In this document: positions 20,441-29,023 of the stretch, in pieces | Numbering within the stretch: position 1 is the stretch's first letter | How the letters are laid out: each line of letters opens with the position of its first letter | From: Arthrobacter sp. MYb214 | Lineage (GTDB): Bacteria > Actinomycetota > Actinomycetes > Actinomycetales > Micrococcaceae | Direction of reading: 5' to 3' | Assembly: GCF_002979865.1 (NCBI RefSeq) | Contig: NZ_PCPZ01000002.1 | Span: forward strand, 124,001 to 188,000 | Length of the DNA: 64,000 bases | The notes under the pieces: model-generated | The model's input: only the letters and a program-made list of their open reading frames with translations | What the model was told of the DNA's origin: nothing | Databases searched by the model: none | Position numbers and translations under genes: made by a program

Positions 20441-21310
20441 ATGAATTCATCAAAACCAATAACTCCTCCAGCAGTCCAGAGATACTGGAATGCTGTTTCC
20501 AATATCTTGCGTATTGAATCGCAAGAAATTGCCGGTTTAGTGAATCACATTGGGACCAGAGGAACGGCCGATGAGAACTCGATAATTAAAGTCCTGGACA
20601 AGGTATTACCGCCGTCCACCCGTGTTTCCAACGGGGAAGTCATCGACTCGGATGGACGAATATCTGCGCAGATGGATGCACTCGTACTATCGAATACTTC
20701 GCATCCAGTCCTTTTTGGCCAGACCGCAGACGAGTTGATTTTTCCAGTTGAATCGGTTCTTTTGGCCATTGAGGTTAAAGGAAATTTGAGTAAGGCGGAT
20801 GTTCAGAAAGATATCGTGGAAAAAGTCCGGAAGCATTATAATTTGAATAGCTCTCACGAATTACGCCCGGTATTTGCTGTATTCGCGCATGAGGCGACGT
20901 CTCATCCCAGAACTGTCGCGAAATGGTTTCATGACTTGCCGGAAGATGCCCGCCCGGAATTTTTTCTAGTGAATGATTCAGCGCTGTTCGGAATTCATAA
21001 CTCCAACTCAACTGACGGATACCAAATTGTCATGCCCTTTGCACCAAAAGCCGGGGAGAACGAGGCAATGGAACTCGCTCAGCTCGGAGGATTCGAAGCA
21101 CAGTTCTGGAGGCCTATGAACCTGCCAACGGGTCAACAAGTGCGAGTCGATCATGGGGCAGGGATGCTGTTATTCATCAAGGCTGTTTTGGACGTCCTTA
21201 GCGAAAGAGGATTCGCCGATGCAGCTTGGCTAGAACGATATTTGGACAAGGTGAGCACCAAGAGAATTCGTTACGTTAAGGACAACGAACCTGTCATGGA
21301 ACTTCAGTAA
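20441..21310 (+). CDS. DUF6602-like protein with a possible nuclease core
   Basis: A 289-residue protein. The pattern HIGTRGTADENSIIKVLDKV, STRVSNGEVIDSDGRISAQM, DALVLSN and VESVLLAIEVKGNLSKAD fits the DUF6602 family. The spaced Asp (QMD) and ExK (EVK) on adjacent strands resemble a PD-(D/E)xK nuclease core, so DNA cleavage is possible but unproven. The ATG at 20441 (MNSSKP) was chosen because the family block begins soon after; an upstream ATG at 20333 would add an unusual Arg-rich stretch. GC is lower than in the host genes. Its 3' end overlaps the convergent PIN-like gene by 17 nt. Confidence 0.6.
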   Translation: MNSSKPITPPAVQRYWNAVSNILRIESQEIAGLVNHIGTRGTADENSIIKVLDKVLPPSTRVSNGEVIDSDGRISAQMDALVLSNTSHPVLFGQTADELIFPVESVLLAIEVKGNLSKADVQKDIVEKVRKHYNLNSSHELRPVFAVFAHEATSHPRTVAKWFHDLPEDARPEFFLVNDSALFGIHNSNSTDGYQIVMPFAPKAGENEAMELAQLGGFEAQFWRPMNLPTGQQVRVDHGAGMLLFIKAVLDVLSERGFADAAWLERYLDKVSTKRIRYVKDNEPVMELQ

Positions 21311-21806
21311 CAAGTGTAATGGCCTCAGCCTCCAAAAAGTCCTTCACTGTGCAGCAGGCGATTCCAAGGAAGATGCAGGCTTCTGACACAGTACATCGAT
21401 CCTCTATTGTCCACTCTTCATCGGAGACGACGATGACCTCGTAAGACGTGGCTAGTTGCTGGGCTAGGGCAATTGTAACGATAGCTTGTTGCTGATCGGT
21501 TTCCTCATTATTGATATCTAGAATGTGCTGCTGGGCTGGATTCAATCCAAATTTAGCGCACACAGAATGGACACTTTGGTAGCGAACTTCTGCTGCTTCT
21601 TTTAGACTCCGCCAACCAGCTGCAGCCCAAATCGTAACAGGCTCGCCTTTGGCATACTCTTGTCGTTCATTTTTTGTAGCTTCACAGTAAATAACACGGG
21701 ATTTGTCGCGCAGATCTGTGAGCTTTTCAGTAAGCGTGGCATCCAGAGGTGCCAACTTGTTCAAGGTCTGTAACGCCGAGCTGTCGAGTACATAAATCTG
21801 AGTCAC
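21294..21806 (-). CDS. PIN-like/DUF4411 family protein, probable toxin partner
   Basis: A 170-residue protein starting YVLDSSALQTLNKL, where Asp and Ser lie at the end of the first strand as in PIN-fold ribonucleases. VIVVSDEEWTIEDRCTVSEA, near the C-terminus, supplies further acidic residues. The pattern matches DUF4411, a PIN-related group often found next to ImmA/IrrE-type genes and predicted to be toxins. The GTG start is 2 nt after the stop of the upstream gene on the same strand, so the two are translationally coupled. A ribosome site (GGGAGG) lies inside the end of the upstream gene. Confidence 0.65.
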   Translation of the reverse strand: MTQIYVLDSSALQTLNKLAPLDATLTEKLTDLRDKSRVIYCEATKNERQEYAKGEPVTIWAAAGWRSLKEAAEVRYQSVHSVCAKFGLNPAQQHILDINNEETDQQQAIVTIALAQQLATSYEVIVVSDEEWTIEDRCTVSEACIFLGIACCTVKDFLEAEAITLVTEVP

Positions 21807-21808
21807 CT

Positions 21809-22978
21809 CTACACGGCCTCCCGGCCCAGTGTAAGGAAACTAAGGAGCTCGTTTTGGGACTTAAGATTAAGACTCTTACGTACTTCGATCTCCGAGAGAT
21901 TGGCGTTCTCAAGTGCCTCGCCAAATAGCCTGGCTATGCCGGTCCCGTAGGCGGCAATTCGCTTTTGTGCTCGTGTCTGGCCTCCACGTGCAAATCCGTC
22001 TTGCGCGGGCTCAACAAAACTGCCCGAAACTGCATCTACAAGGCCAGCACTTGCGAGACCCAACTCCTTGAGCCGGATAGCCACACTAAAGTAACTGCAG
22101 TAGAAGTAACCCGCGATGCGTCGAACAGATTCGATGTCGTCGTCATGAATAAATACCTTCTTGAGGTACTTTTCCATGTAAGTCGTCAGTTCCTCCTTAG
22201 GCATGAGAAACGCAGCTGCGAAACGGTTGCACCAAGATTCTTCGCTGGTGCGGGACTGTAGGTCATGCTTATCACATGCCTTATCGACTCCGCGTAGCAA
22301 ATGTGCGAGTTCGTGTAGGAGCGTGAATGAACGAGCGGCTGGATGTTTTGCAGCAGAATTTACAAAGATGAGCGGTACGTAATCGTGGTGGAGTGTAAAG
22401 CCTCGCAATGAGTCACCTTGGATCGGCAACAGGTTGGTCATCACGCCTTGGCCTTCTAAGGCTTCTCTGATCGACACAAACAACTGGGATTTGCTTTTGA
22501 TCCTCCTGCGGCGGCTGCTTACATTCCCCCATTGCAGCCAAGCGGCAACAGCTAGGGCTGCTGTCTCTGGATTCGCGTTTGAATGAATGGAGGGGTAATC
22601 GACACGTCCGTGTACGAGCTCAGTGCTTATTTTTGCAGCGGCTTGCTGGCGTCTCTTCGCGTCTCTTAGCGCTGCACGTTCGTCAGGGTTTAGTTCCCGG
22701 GCCTGTCCTGAGTTGGACATGGGAGCCCGGAAATTTGCGTCCACGGAATGCCGACTTATTGTGGGTGGTGTGGGGAGGGCAAAGAAATAGATCGAGCGCC
22801 GAGTAGCTTTCGCAATGAAATTGAGGTCTTCTTCAGCAATGGTGAGGGGGCCTGTAAGAAGTGTGGATTGCCCTGCATGCGTACTAAGTCCAACTGCTTC
22901 TAGGATCTCGGCCCTATTTACTCCGGCATCCTCCAACGCCCACTCAAGAACATCTCCTTGAACGGTGGCATTAGTCAT
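21809..22978 (-). CDS. ImmA/IrrE family metallopeptidase with an HTH-like N-terminus
   Basis: A 389-residue protein. The N-terminal ~75 residues resemble an XRE-type helix-turn-helix region (VLEWALEDAGVNRAEILEAV), ending in YFFALPTPPT, the usual linker of this group. The peptidase core holds ARSFTLLHELAHLLRG, the HExxH zinc motif, and further on EESWCNRFAAAFLMPKEEL with the third ligand. Family members cleave repressors of mobile elements or act as the regulatory half of toxin-antitoxin pairs. Here it is first in a two-gene operon with the PIN-like protein, so a toxin-antitoxin or stress-sensing unit is inferred. Confidence 0.8.
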   Translation of the reverse strand: MTNATVQGDVLEWALEDAGVNRAEILEAVGLSTHAGQSTLLTGPLTIAEEDLNFIAKATRRSIYFFALPTPPTISRHSVDANFRAPMSNSGQARELNPDERAALRDAKRRQQAAAKISTELVHGRVDYPSIHSNANPETAALAVAAWLQWGNVSSRRRRIKSKSQLFVSIREALEGQGVMTNLLPIQGDSLRGFTLHHDYVPLIFVNSAAKHPAARSFTLLHELAHLLRGVDKACDKHDLQSRTSEESWCNRFAAAFLMPKEELTTYMEKYLKKVFIHDDDIESVRRIAGYFYCSYFSVAIRLKELGLASAGLVDAVSGSFVEPAQDGFARGGQTRAQKRIAAYGTGIARLFGEALENANLSEIEVRKSLNLKSQNELLSFLTLGREAV

Positions 22979-23203
22979 GTTGGTAATCCTAGGCTATTTT
23001 ATATTTTTCTGAAGTAAGTGTGCAGTGTCTATCAGCGGAAATTGAGGCAGATATGTTTAATTTTACCCGTAGAACAGACAATTAGGGAGTAACTAATCTG
23101 GTGGAAGCGCGAGTTCTACGTTCATCCATTGATTTAGTCTGCGAATCTACAGAATTGTTTTTGACGCGCTTCGGTAGTGAGCTGGGCCTTTCTTAGGTTG
23201 TCC

Positions 23204-24253
23204 TTATAGGCTAGAAGTCAGCCGTTGGAGTTCAATGGCCAACCTGCTTTCGGTGATATGCCTATCAGGATAACCAGAGATCTGCCGACCGCTTGCATGC
23301 ATTTTTGCGCTGACCCGAATCTTGCCGTCGTTGGAGGCAATTGCACAAACGCGTACCGCTTTCTTAGCGCCATGGTTAGCGCCAATGAGACAGTGCAGGT
23401 GATCTGCGTGGGTCACCCGTTCCCAGTCACGACTGCCTTGTACGGCCTGAGCGAGAGCGTTTCCGAATTCCGTGACGCTCGAGTGGCGCTTCGCCGGATC
23501 GCGACTGAGCGATTTACGCACGACCGAGCCGACGGCACGGGAAATGTGTGGCGCAATCGATCGAAGTTCACGCAGCGAACCGGCCATAATTTTATCGTTC
23601 TGTTCCTGACGAGAAATTTGGTGGTCAACCGGATACTCGCCGCTCAATAGATAAAATGTTGTTGCTGCCAGTGAGTAGACATCGGTTGCCTTGGAGCACT
23701 TGCCGTTCGCGCCGAGTGCTTCAGGCGCGACTGTGCAAAAACTTCCATTCGGGGGAGTGATTCCATCGGAATCGAGCAGATGACAGAATCCGAGGTCGCC
23801 CAATACGGTCTGATCGTTGTTCAACATGGCATTGCCTGGTTTGACGTCTCGGTGAAGCATGCCCGCGCGATGAATACGGTCCAGCCCAGACGCGATTTGC
23901 TGTACTCTCTGCGCCACTTCTGAGGGGAGCAGTCCATGCGGCCTGCAGTGGTTTTCCAGGTCGCCGCCGTTCATTAAAGAAGTGACAATAAAACGGAGGT
24001 CACTGTTGATCACGATATCGGCATTCAACACCTCAAGTAAGTATCGCGACCTAAGCTGTTGAAGCAAGCGGGCCTCTTGCCAGGGCATGCCAAGGGTGTC
24101 ATGAGTCGGGTCGAGAATTTTCACCGCAACGATGGCATCAAGATGCCTGTCATGGGCTTTGTAAACTGAACCGCCGGCACCATCACCCAATTTTTTAGTC
24201 AGTTCGTAGCGATCATTAATTGTGGTCCCCAAAGGAATTTCTGACAGATTCAC
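23204..24253 (-). CDS. Soluble serine/threonine protein kinase
   Basis: A 349-residue Hanks-type kinase. The glycine loop GDGAGGSVY is at 23-31, the ATP lysine in AVKIL at 45, catalytic loop HRDVKPGN at 134-141, and GDLG in place of DFG at 152-155; APEALG replaces the APE motif. The kinase core ends near residue 270, leaving a short basic tail of ~75 residues with no transmembrane helix and no PASTA repeats, unlike housekeeping PknA/PknB. It starts with GTG and shares a 23-bp divergent gap with a RuvC-like gene. A signalling role in an accessory module is inferred. Confidence 0.8.
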   Translation of the reverse strand: MNLSEIPLGTTINDRYELTKKLGDGAGGSVYKAHDRHLDAIVAVKILDPTHDTLGMPWQEARLLQQLRSRYLLEVLNADIVINSDLRFIVTSLMNGGDLENHCRPHGLLPSEVAQRVQQIASGLDRIHRAGMLHRDVKPGNAMLNNDQTVLGDLGFCHLLDSDGITPPNGSFCTVAPEALGANGKCSKATDVYSLAATTFYLLSGEYPVDHQISRQEQNDKIMAGSLRELRSIAPHISRAVGSVVRKSLSRDPAKRHSSVTEFGNALAQAVQGSRDWERVTHADHLHCLIGANHGAKKAVRVCAIASNDGKIRVSAKMHASGRQISGYPDRHITESRLAIELQRLTSSL

Positions 24254-24276
24254 AGTTACAAGGATAAAGTAAAACT

Positions 24277-24726
24277 ATGCGTGTACTTGGAATATCCGTA
24301 GAACCTGCTGGTGGTAAGCCGAAGGTCCATGTCGTTACTGTTGAATCGAAATCGCCCGATTTTGAAGTTGTTGAGAGCTTCACGCTTCACACGACCGCGA
24401 CTGTACCTGCCGAACAAGCTGTCAATCTTGCGCAGCTGCTCCAAGGACGGCTTCCGGGGATGACGTTCGATTCGGCCGTCATCAAGACTGCAGGTGCTTC
24501 ACCAGTAGCGCGGAGGAGCCGCGCCGCGTTCCAGCGAGCCCATGCGGAGGGAGCCATTCTGTTCGTCCTGCACGAGATTGGTGAAATTCGCGTGGAAGCC
24601 AAGGACGCTCAAGGGCTGGCAACGCTTGCTGGAAAGAAGAAAGCTGATTTAGAGGCTAAAGCGCAGGGGCTACATTCTGCGCGCAAGTTCCACGATGCTG
24701 TCTACGCTGCTTTGGCATTGCTCTGA
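24277..24726 (+). CDS. Small RuvC/RNase H-fold-like protein
   Basis: A 149-residue protein not assigned to a named family. The order of predicted elements fits a RuvC-like RNase H fold: strand 1 MRVLGISVEP, strands 2-3 KVHVVTVES and FEVVESFTLHT, helix AEQAVNLAQLLQG, strand 4 FDSAVIKTAG, a helix, strand 5, and a final helix with HDAVYAALA. RuvC has Asp in strand 1 (GIDPG); here it is Ser (GISVEP), so catalysis may be lost, while the late DA is kept. It is divergent from the kinase and its tail overlaps the convergent gene by 57 nt. Confidence 0.5.
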   Translation: MRVLGISVEPAGGKPKVHVVTVESKSPDFEVVESFTLHTTATVPAEQAVNLAQLLQGRLPGMTFDSAVIKTAGASPVARRSRAAFQRAHAEGAILFVLHEIGEIRVEAKDAQGLATLAGKKKADLEAKAQGLHSARKFHDAVYAALALL

Positions 24727-25269
24727 CGAATCCCAATCGCATTCGACATGAACGACATCCAATTCTGTGATGCGAATCTCGGGGCCAGTCTCTACCAGCG
24801 GGTTGAGCACTAATCCTACAAGCGAAAATTCATTGCCATTATCTCGCAATTTTCGAGCTGCACGCGCGAGTAGCGTCCCGCTGGCGTAGTTGATGTCAAA
24901 GATAATTGTCGGGCCGTTGCGGCTACCGTGAATAGAGGGTTCCAGCATCATCGCAGCTCCCAAAACCCGCTCTGCCTGGGGACTCGCGGCGACAACACCG
25001 AATCCCGCATACGCTCTTGCCGTTCTCAGTAGAACTTCAGCACACTGTCGAAGAGCTACCGCAGAGTCATTGTTGTGAACAACCGCTGTACCGTGATTCA
25101 TGATGCTGAGTAAGTCCACAAGTAGCTCCCTTCGGCTCAGACTAATAAAAAATGCTCGACTCATAACAGTATCGGCACATTTGTTCCTGAAAGGAATCTC
25201 TGGGATCCAATTCCGTGCGTTTCTCAAGTAAGGGTACCGACTAGCCGCATCTTCAATGAAACTTGACAC
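24670..25269 (-). CDS. Phosphoribosyltransferase-like protein
   Basis: A 199-residue protein starting at GTG. Residues ~115-155, PTIIFDINYASGTLLARAAR followed by KLRDNGNEFSLVGLVLNPLV, resemble the PRPP-binding loop and following helix-strand of type I phosphoribosyltransferases (usual form: DDxxTTGxTL). The second Asp and the TTG are replaced, so PRPP binding is doubtful. An earlier GFGVVAASPQAERVLGAAMM resembles the strand-helix before the loop. It lies next to a RuvC-like gene and a kinase and probably belongs to the same accessory module. Family assignment is tentative. Confidence 0.5.
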   Translation of the reverse strand: MSSFIEDAASRYPYLRNARNWIPEIPFRNKCADTVMSRAFFISLSRRELLVDLLSIMNHGTAVVHNNDSAVALRQCAEVLLRTARAYAGFGVVAASPQAERVLGAAMMLEPSIHGSRNGPTIIFDINYASGTLLARAARKLRDNGNEFSLVGLVLNPLVETGPEIRITELDVVHVECDWDSSEQCQSSVDSIVELARRM

Positions 25270-25459
25270 TATTCGTGCTGCTGGAACATTACGATCGACA
25301 GTTGAGGACGCATTGGAACAAACGTGTCGCGGAGAATGTAACAGGGGAATCTGAAAGTGGAATTCTTCGTAACTGAGGAGCGCATCATAGGTATCTTGCC
25401 AATGGATATTCGAAACAGTTAGAACTACTCAAGTGTTTCTTGCTGGCAATATTGGGATC

Positions 25460-26089
25460 ATGAGTATGGATGACGATCGTGAACTTATCGACGAGATTCG
25501 GAAATGGGTACTGCCCCCGGATATGGAGATGCGACCTAAATCGGAACAAATTGCAATTGGGACTGCACTGCTCCACCGTTTGAGAGAAATGCTCGCGAAC
25601 GGTCCAGAATCGCTCAATCGTCATGTGTCCCGGCGACAAGTCAGTCCGGAGCTCCCGACGCTCAACGGTGAGGTAGTCATCGCCGCTGCCTGGTCAGAGG
25701 ACGCAGGGGGTACGTTGTCGCAAGCGACATCGGGTGGCTGGGATACACGGACAAAAAGATACGACGACACGAGTACGCGTCTTGTCAAGGCCCTGCGTGC
25801 TGTGGCACCGAAGCAGCTTGTCGACCGTTTGGAGACGGCACTAGAATTGCGGCACTTCGTCGTTCATGGAATTTGGGTTGACGGATCCTTCGTCAAACAT
25901 CCGGTGACCCGGAAAGCCTATGACTTTGTTTCGATGAAGCGTAGTTACCGTACTGACGCTCCTGAAAAGGACATCAAAGCTTTTATGCCTAATTCATTGA
26001 AGTGGCTGGCTGCGGAGTTCTGGGAGCTCGAGGACGAAATCGAGAAGCTCCACTCCCAGGTGATCTTCGGCAAAGACTATACTGGCTAG
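25460..26089 (+). CDS. Hypothetical protein with a HEPN-like Rx4H motif
   Basis: A 209-residue, mostly helical protein. RHFVVHG at 131-137 contains Arg131 and His136 separated by four residues, at the end of a helix (LVDRLETALEL). This is the RNase motif (Rx4-6H) of HEPN toxins and abortive-infection proteins. A second helix rich in acidic residues closes the protein (WELEDEIEKLHSQVIF). No other family signature was found, so the HEPN call rests on one motif. The start may be 25433, 25460 or 25466. It has coding-like composition but sits alone downstream of the kinase/RuvC/PRTase group. Confidence 0.5.
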   Translation: MSMDDDRELIDEIRKWVLPPDMEMRPKSEQIAIGTALLHRLREMLANGPESLNRHVSRRQVSPELPTLNGEVVIAAAWSEDAGGTLSQATSGGWDTRTKRYDDTSTRLVKALRAVAPKQLVDRLETALELRHFVVHGIWVDGSFVKHPVTRKAYDFVSMKRSYRTDAPEKDIKAFMPNSLKWLAAEFWELEDEIEKLHSQVIFGKDYTG

Positions 26090-26836
26090 AGTACCTTCGA
26101 GATGCTGATGCTGATGGAGATTCACTATATCGTCAAGTGGCTTCGTGTGGGTGAGAGTCGTGCTCAAGGCAGAATGGCTTCGGCGCCAACGCCGCGCGCA
26201 GCCAGTCGTGCATCTCATCAGTGAACGCGAGGCGGGTGGCGAGGAAGCGCGTGATCGATGCTTCGGGGTACTCCTCATCGGGGGTGTGCTCGGCTACTGC
26301 TGTGGGCCTGACTGACCTTCCTGACGTGTCATCCGGAGCCTTACCGGTCGTCGCCGTGTCGCCGATCCATAGACGGGTTCGACGGTCGTCGCGTGCTTTA
26401 TCGCAGGAGAAGAGTCATAGTGAAAAAGTGTTCGGGCATCTCGTCCTTTCACTTTGTCGTCGTTGGCCCTGCGGCCGACCTTCGCGCTGATCACATCATA
26501 AAAATTTACTGCGACAGGCAGAGGCCTCGGTCGTAGCGTGTCGTACTTACGGTGCAGTGGAGGTTAGTAACCAGCTTTGTCCCATTCAACCCGGATGCCC
26601 GTGTAAGCGTTCGCGCCCGAGGCGGAGAAGCCCCGAAGCCGATCATGTCTGCAGTGAACTTCATTCCAGTCATCTCGAGCAAAGCACATAGCAGCGGGCA
26701 CTTCTTCTCGATCATTGCGGCGTCCCGCGCGGCGGTCACGACCGGTTTTCGCATGCATCCGAGGTACATAGCGCGTCCCGGGCACCAGCAACAGATTACT
26801 TTGAGATCTTCCGCGAGTAAGGCGCCTGACTGAATT
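26090..26836. other. Decayed stretch between the accessory region and mesD
   Basis: No intact gene is supported. On the minus strand a startless frame at about 26140-26410 reads RTRLWIGDTATGKAPDD, then EEYPEASITRFLATRLAF and TDEMHDWLRAALAP. This looks like real coding sequence and is probably the tail of a lost gene. The remaining frames on both strands have no ribosome site or known product. Confidence 0.45.
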
Positions 26837-27877
26837 TCAAACGCTTGTTCCGACAAGCTCCTCACGCAGCACCGCGGCCCCGGCGTTCAGAGCGCTGAGC
26901 TTGGCCAGAGCGACCTCACGGGGGAACGGCGCCATGCCGCAGTTGGTGCTCGGGATCAGTTTGTCTGCATCCACGTATTCCAGCGCCTTGCGCAGGGTTT
27001 CGGCCACTTCGTCTGGGGTTTCTACCTGTTGGTTGGCCACGTCGATGGCACCGAGCATGACCCGCTTGCCGCGCACCAGTTCCACGACCCCCTGCGGGAC
27101 ATTCGAGTGGTGGGATTCCAGCGAAATGGTGTCAATTGATGAGCGTTGCAGTAGCGGGAAGGACTTCTCGTAGTGCCGCCACTGGGTGCCCAGGGTCGCT
27201 TTCCAGTCATTGTTCGCCTTGATGCCGTAGCCAAAGCAAATATGAGCCACGGTCTCGGCCTTCAGGCCCTCGCAGGCGCGCTCCAGCGCGGCTACGCCCC
27301 AGTCGGCCACTTCGTCGAAGAAGACATTGAAGGCAGGCTCGTCGAACTGGATGACATCAACTCCGGCGGCCTCCAATTCCTTGGCTTCCTGGTTCAGGAT
27401 GGCAGCGAACTCCCAGGCCAGCTTCTCCCGGCTGCCGTAGTAGCCGTCGTGCAGGGTGTCCACCATGGTCATCGGACCGGGCAGGGTCCACTTGATCTGG
27501 CGGTCGGTTAGCGTGCGCAGGAACTTCGCGTCCTCTACGAATACAGGGGCCTTGCGTTCCACCGCGCCGACGACGCTGGGCACGCTGGCCTCGTAGCGGT
27601 CGCGGATGAGTATGGTCTGCTTGTTCTCGAAATCAACGCCTGACAGATGCTCGATGAAGGTGGTCACGAAGTGCTGGCGGGTCTGCTCTCCGTCGGAAAT
27701 GATGTCGATGCCGCGGCGGGTCTGTTCCAGCACCGCGGCGCGCATCGCGTCCTGCTTGCCCTCGGCCAGCGCCGTCCCTTCCAGCTTCCACGGAGACCAC
27801 AGGGTCTCGGTTTCAGAAAGCCAGGAAGGCTTGGGCAGGGAGCCGACGATAGAGGTGGGAAGCAGGGAATTGGTCAT
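26837..27877 (-). CDS. mesD: Core methionine synthase (MetE C-terminal type), MesD-like
   Basis: A 346-residue protein equivalent to the catalytic C-terminal domain of cobalamin-independent methionine synthase, lacking the N-terminal folate-binding half. Seen are TSIVGSLPKP at the start, GIDIISDGEQTR (residues ~55-66), GPMTMVD, DVIQFDEPAF, VAHICFGYG with the zinc-ligand Cys near 215, and NCGMAPFPREVAL with the second Cys. Short forms of this type paired with DUF1852 (MesX) are known as MesD, an oxygen-dependent methionine synthase. The ATG has GAAGGA seven bases before it. It lies 31 nt downstream of mesX, in one operon. Confidence 0.88.
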   Translation of the reverse strand: MTNSLLPTSIVGSLPKPSWLSETETLWSPWKLEGTALAEGKQDAMRAAVLEQTRRGIDIISDGEQTRQHFVTTFIEHLSGVDFENKQTILIRDRYEASVPSVVGAVERKAPVFVEDAKFLRTLTDRQIKWTLPGPMTMVDTLHDGYYGSREKLAWEFAAILNQEAKELEAAGVDVIQFDEPAFNVFFDEVADWGVAALERACEGLKAETVAHICFGYGIKANNDWKATLGTQWRHYEKSFPLLQRSSIDTISLESHHSNVPQGVVELVRGKRVMLGAIDVANQQVETPDEVAETLRKALEYVDADKLIPSTNCGMAPFPREVALAKLSALNAGAAVLREELVGTSV

Positions 27878-27908
27878 AACTGGTCCTTCGGAATCTGAAG
27901 ATAATTGA

Positions 27909-28901
27909 TTAGGCGGTGGGGACGGCGCAGTTGGCAGCCCAGGATTCGAGCAGTTCGCGATTTGGAATAATGAAATGCTCTTCGGTGAACTTCCCTTGGA
28001 CCTTGCCTAGCTGGGTTCGTTCTTCGCGGTCATAAAAGACGCGGGTAGGGGAGAAATCCTGGGCGCCGAGACTCGGGTGGTACACAGCAGGCGCTGCCGA
28101 ATTGGCGTTGTAGATTTCCGGACGGTAGATCTTCTGGAAGGTCTCCATGGCGCTGATCAAGCTGATCAGCTGCAGATTGGTGTAATCGTTGAGCAGGTCG
28201 CCACGGAAGTAGAAAGCCAGCGGTGCAACAGCACCCGGCGGCATGAAGTAACGCACGCTCAAGCCCATTTTTCCGAAGTACGCGTCGGTCAATGAATTTT
28301 CATCCTGCTGGTATTCCAAACCGAGCACCGGATGGCTATTGCCGGTGCGGAAATAGGTCTTGGAAGTCGAGACGCTGATGCAGATCACCGGCAGCTGCTC
28401 GAAGCGTTCGCCGTAGGCATGCGAGTTCAAAAAATGCTGGAAAAGCTGCCCATGGAGATCGCCAAAATCTTCCGGAAGCATCGGAGCTCCGCTGTCATTA
28501 CACGAAGCTGGAAGCACCACGCTGAAGTCGTAATCGCGGACATAAGAAGAGAAATTATTGCCGACCATGCCCTGGGACCGGGTACCCGTGAGTTTATCCA
28601 CGATCGTGGTTTCAAGCACTTCTAAAAGTGGAAATTCCTGTTCGGTATTATCGGCGGAAAAATGCACATTTGCTGAAATGATTTCCAATTCCAGCGCATA
28701 GCGGTCGCCCTGGGGATTGTCCCAGTGAGCCAAGGAATTGAAGCGGCGGTTGATCATCGTCAGAGCATTGCGCAGGTTCTCTTCACGACGCTCTCCGCGT
28801 GCCAAATTAGCGAAGTTTGTCGTGGTTCGAGAATTCGCAGAAGGGGAGTAATTCTCGTCGAATCTTGTGGTGCTAATGCTGAAATTTAATGCGTCTGCCA
28901 T
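27909..28901 (-). CDS. mesX: DUF1852 protein, putative oxygenase partner of MesD
   Basis: A 330-residue DUF1852 family protein: FDENYSPSANSRTTTNFANL and ARGERREENLRNAL near the N-terminus, ALELEIISANVHF (~80), then SVSTSKTYFRTGNSHPVLGL and a C-terminal TQLGKVQGKFTEEHFIIPN. In published work on folate-independent methionine synthases, MesX is needed for MesD function and depends on oxygen; an oxygenase role is a proposal. The start was placed at 28901 (MADALNF) because the family block follows at once; the longer frame upstream begins at a TTG and is Pro/Arg-rich. A divergent LysR gene lies 122 bp away. Confidence 0.88.
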   Translation of the reverse strand: MADALNFSISTTRFDENYSPSANSRTTTNFANLARGERREENLRNALTMINRRFNSLAHWDNPQGDRYALELEIISANVHFSADNTEQEFPLLEVLETTIVDKLTGTRSQGMVGNNFSSYVRDYDFSVVLPASCNDSGAPMLPEDFGDLHGQLFQHFLNSHAYGERFEQLPVICISVSTSKTYFRTGNSHPVLGLEYQQDENSLTDAYFGKMGLSVRYFMPPGAVAPLAFYFRGDLLNDYTNLQLISLISAMETFQKIYRPEIYNANSAAPAVYHPSLGAQDFSPTRVFYDREERTQLGKVQGKFTEEHFIIPNRELLESWAANCAVPTA

Positions 28902-28974
28902 GATGGCCAATCTGTATTTGGGAGGCCTGGGCAGGCCCAGGGGAAGTCGTTGCGTCAATCATGCAGGGTGATTC

Positions 28975-29015
28975 TTGATATCAGGTAACTCGATATAACT
29001 ATGGATTCATATAGA
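28975..29015. promoter_or_regulatory. Divergent mesX/LysR control region with LysR-type dyads
   Basis: The 122-bp gap contains AT-rich dyads (GATATC near 28977, then ATATAACTATGGATTCATAT at 28993-29012) with the T-N11-A spacing usual for LysR-type operators. Both genes start just outside, so this is the likely binding site of the adjacent LysR protein. No footprint or motif model was available. Confidence 0.45.
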
Positions 29016-29023
29016 CTCTGGCT

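Noticed and set aside
24277-24726. Calling the small protein RuvC itself
   Set aside because: It lacks the first catalytic Asp and the neighbouring ruvA/ruvB genes, so only the fold is suggested.
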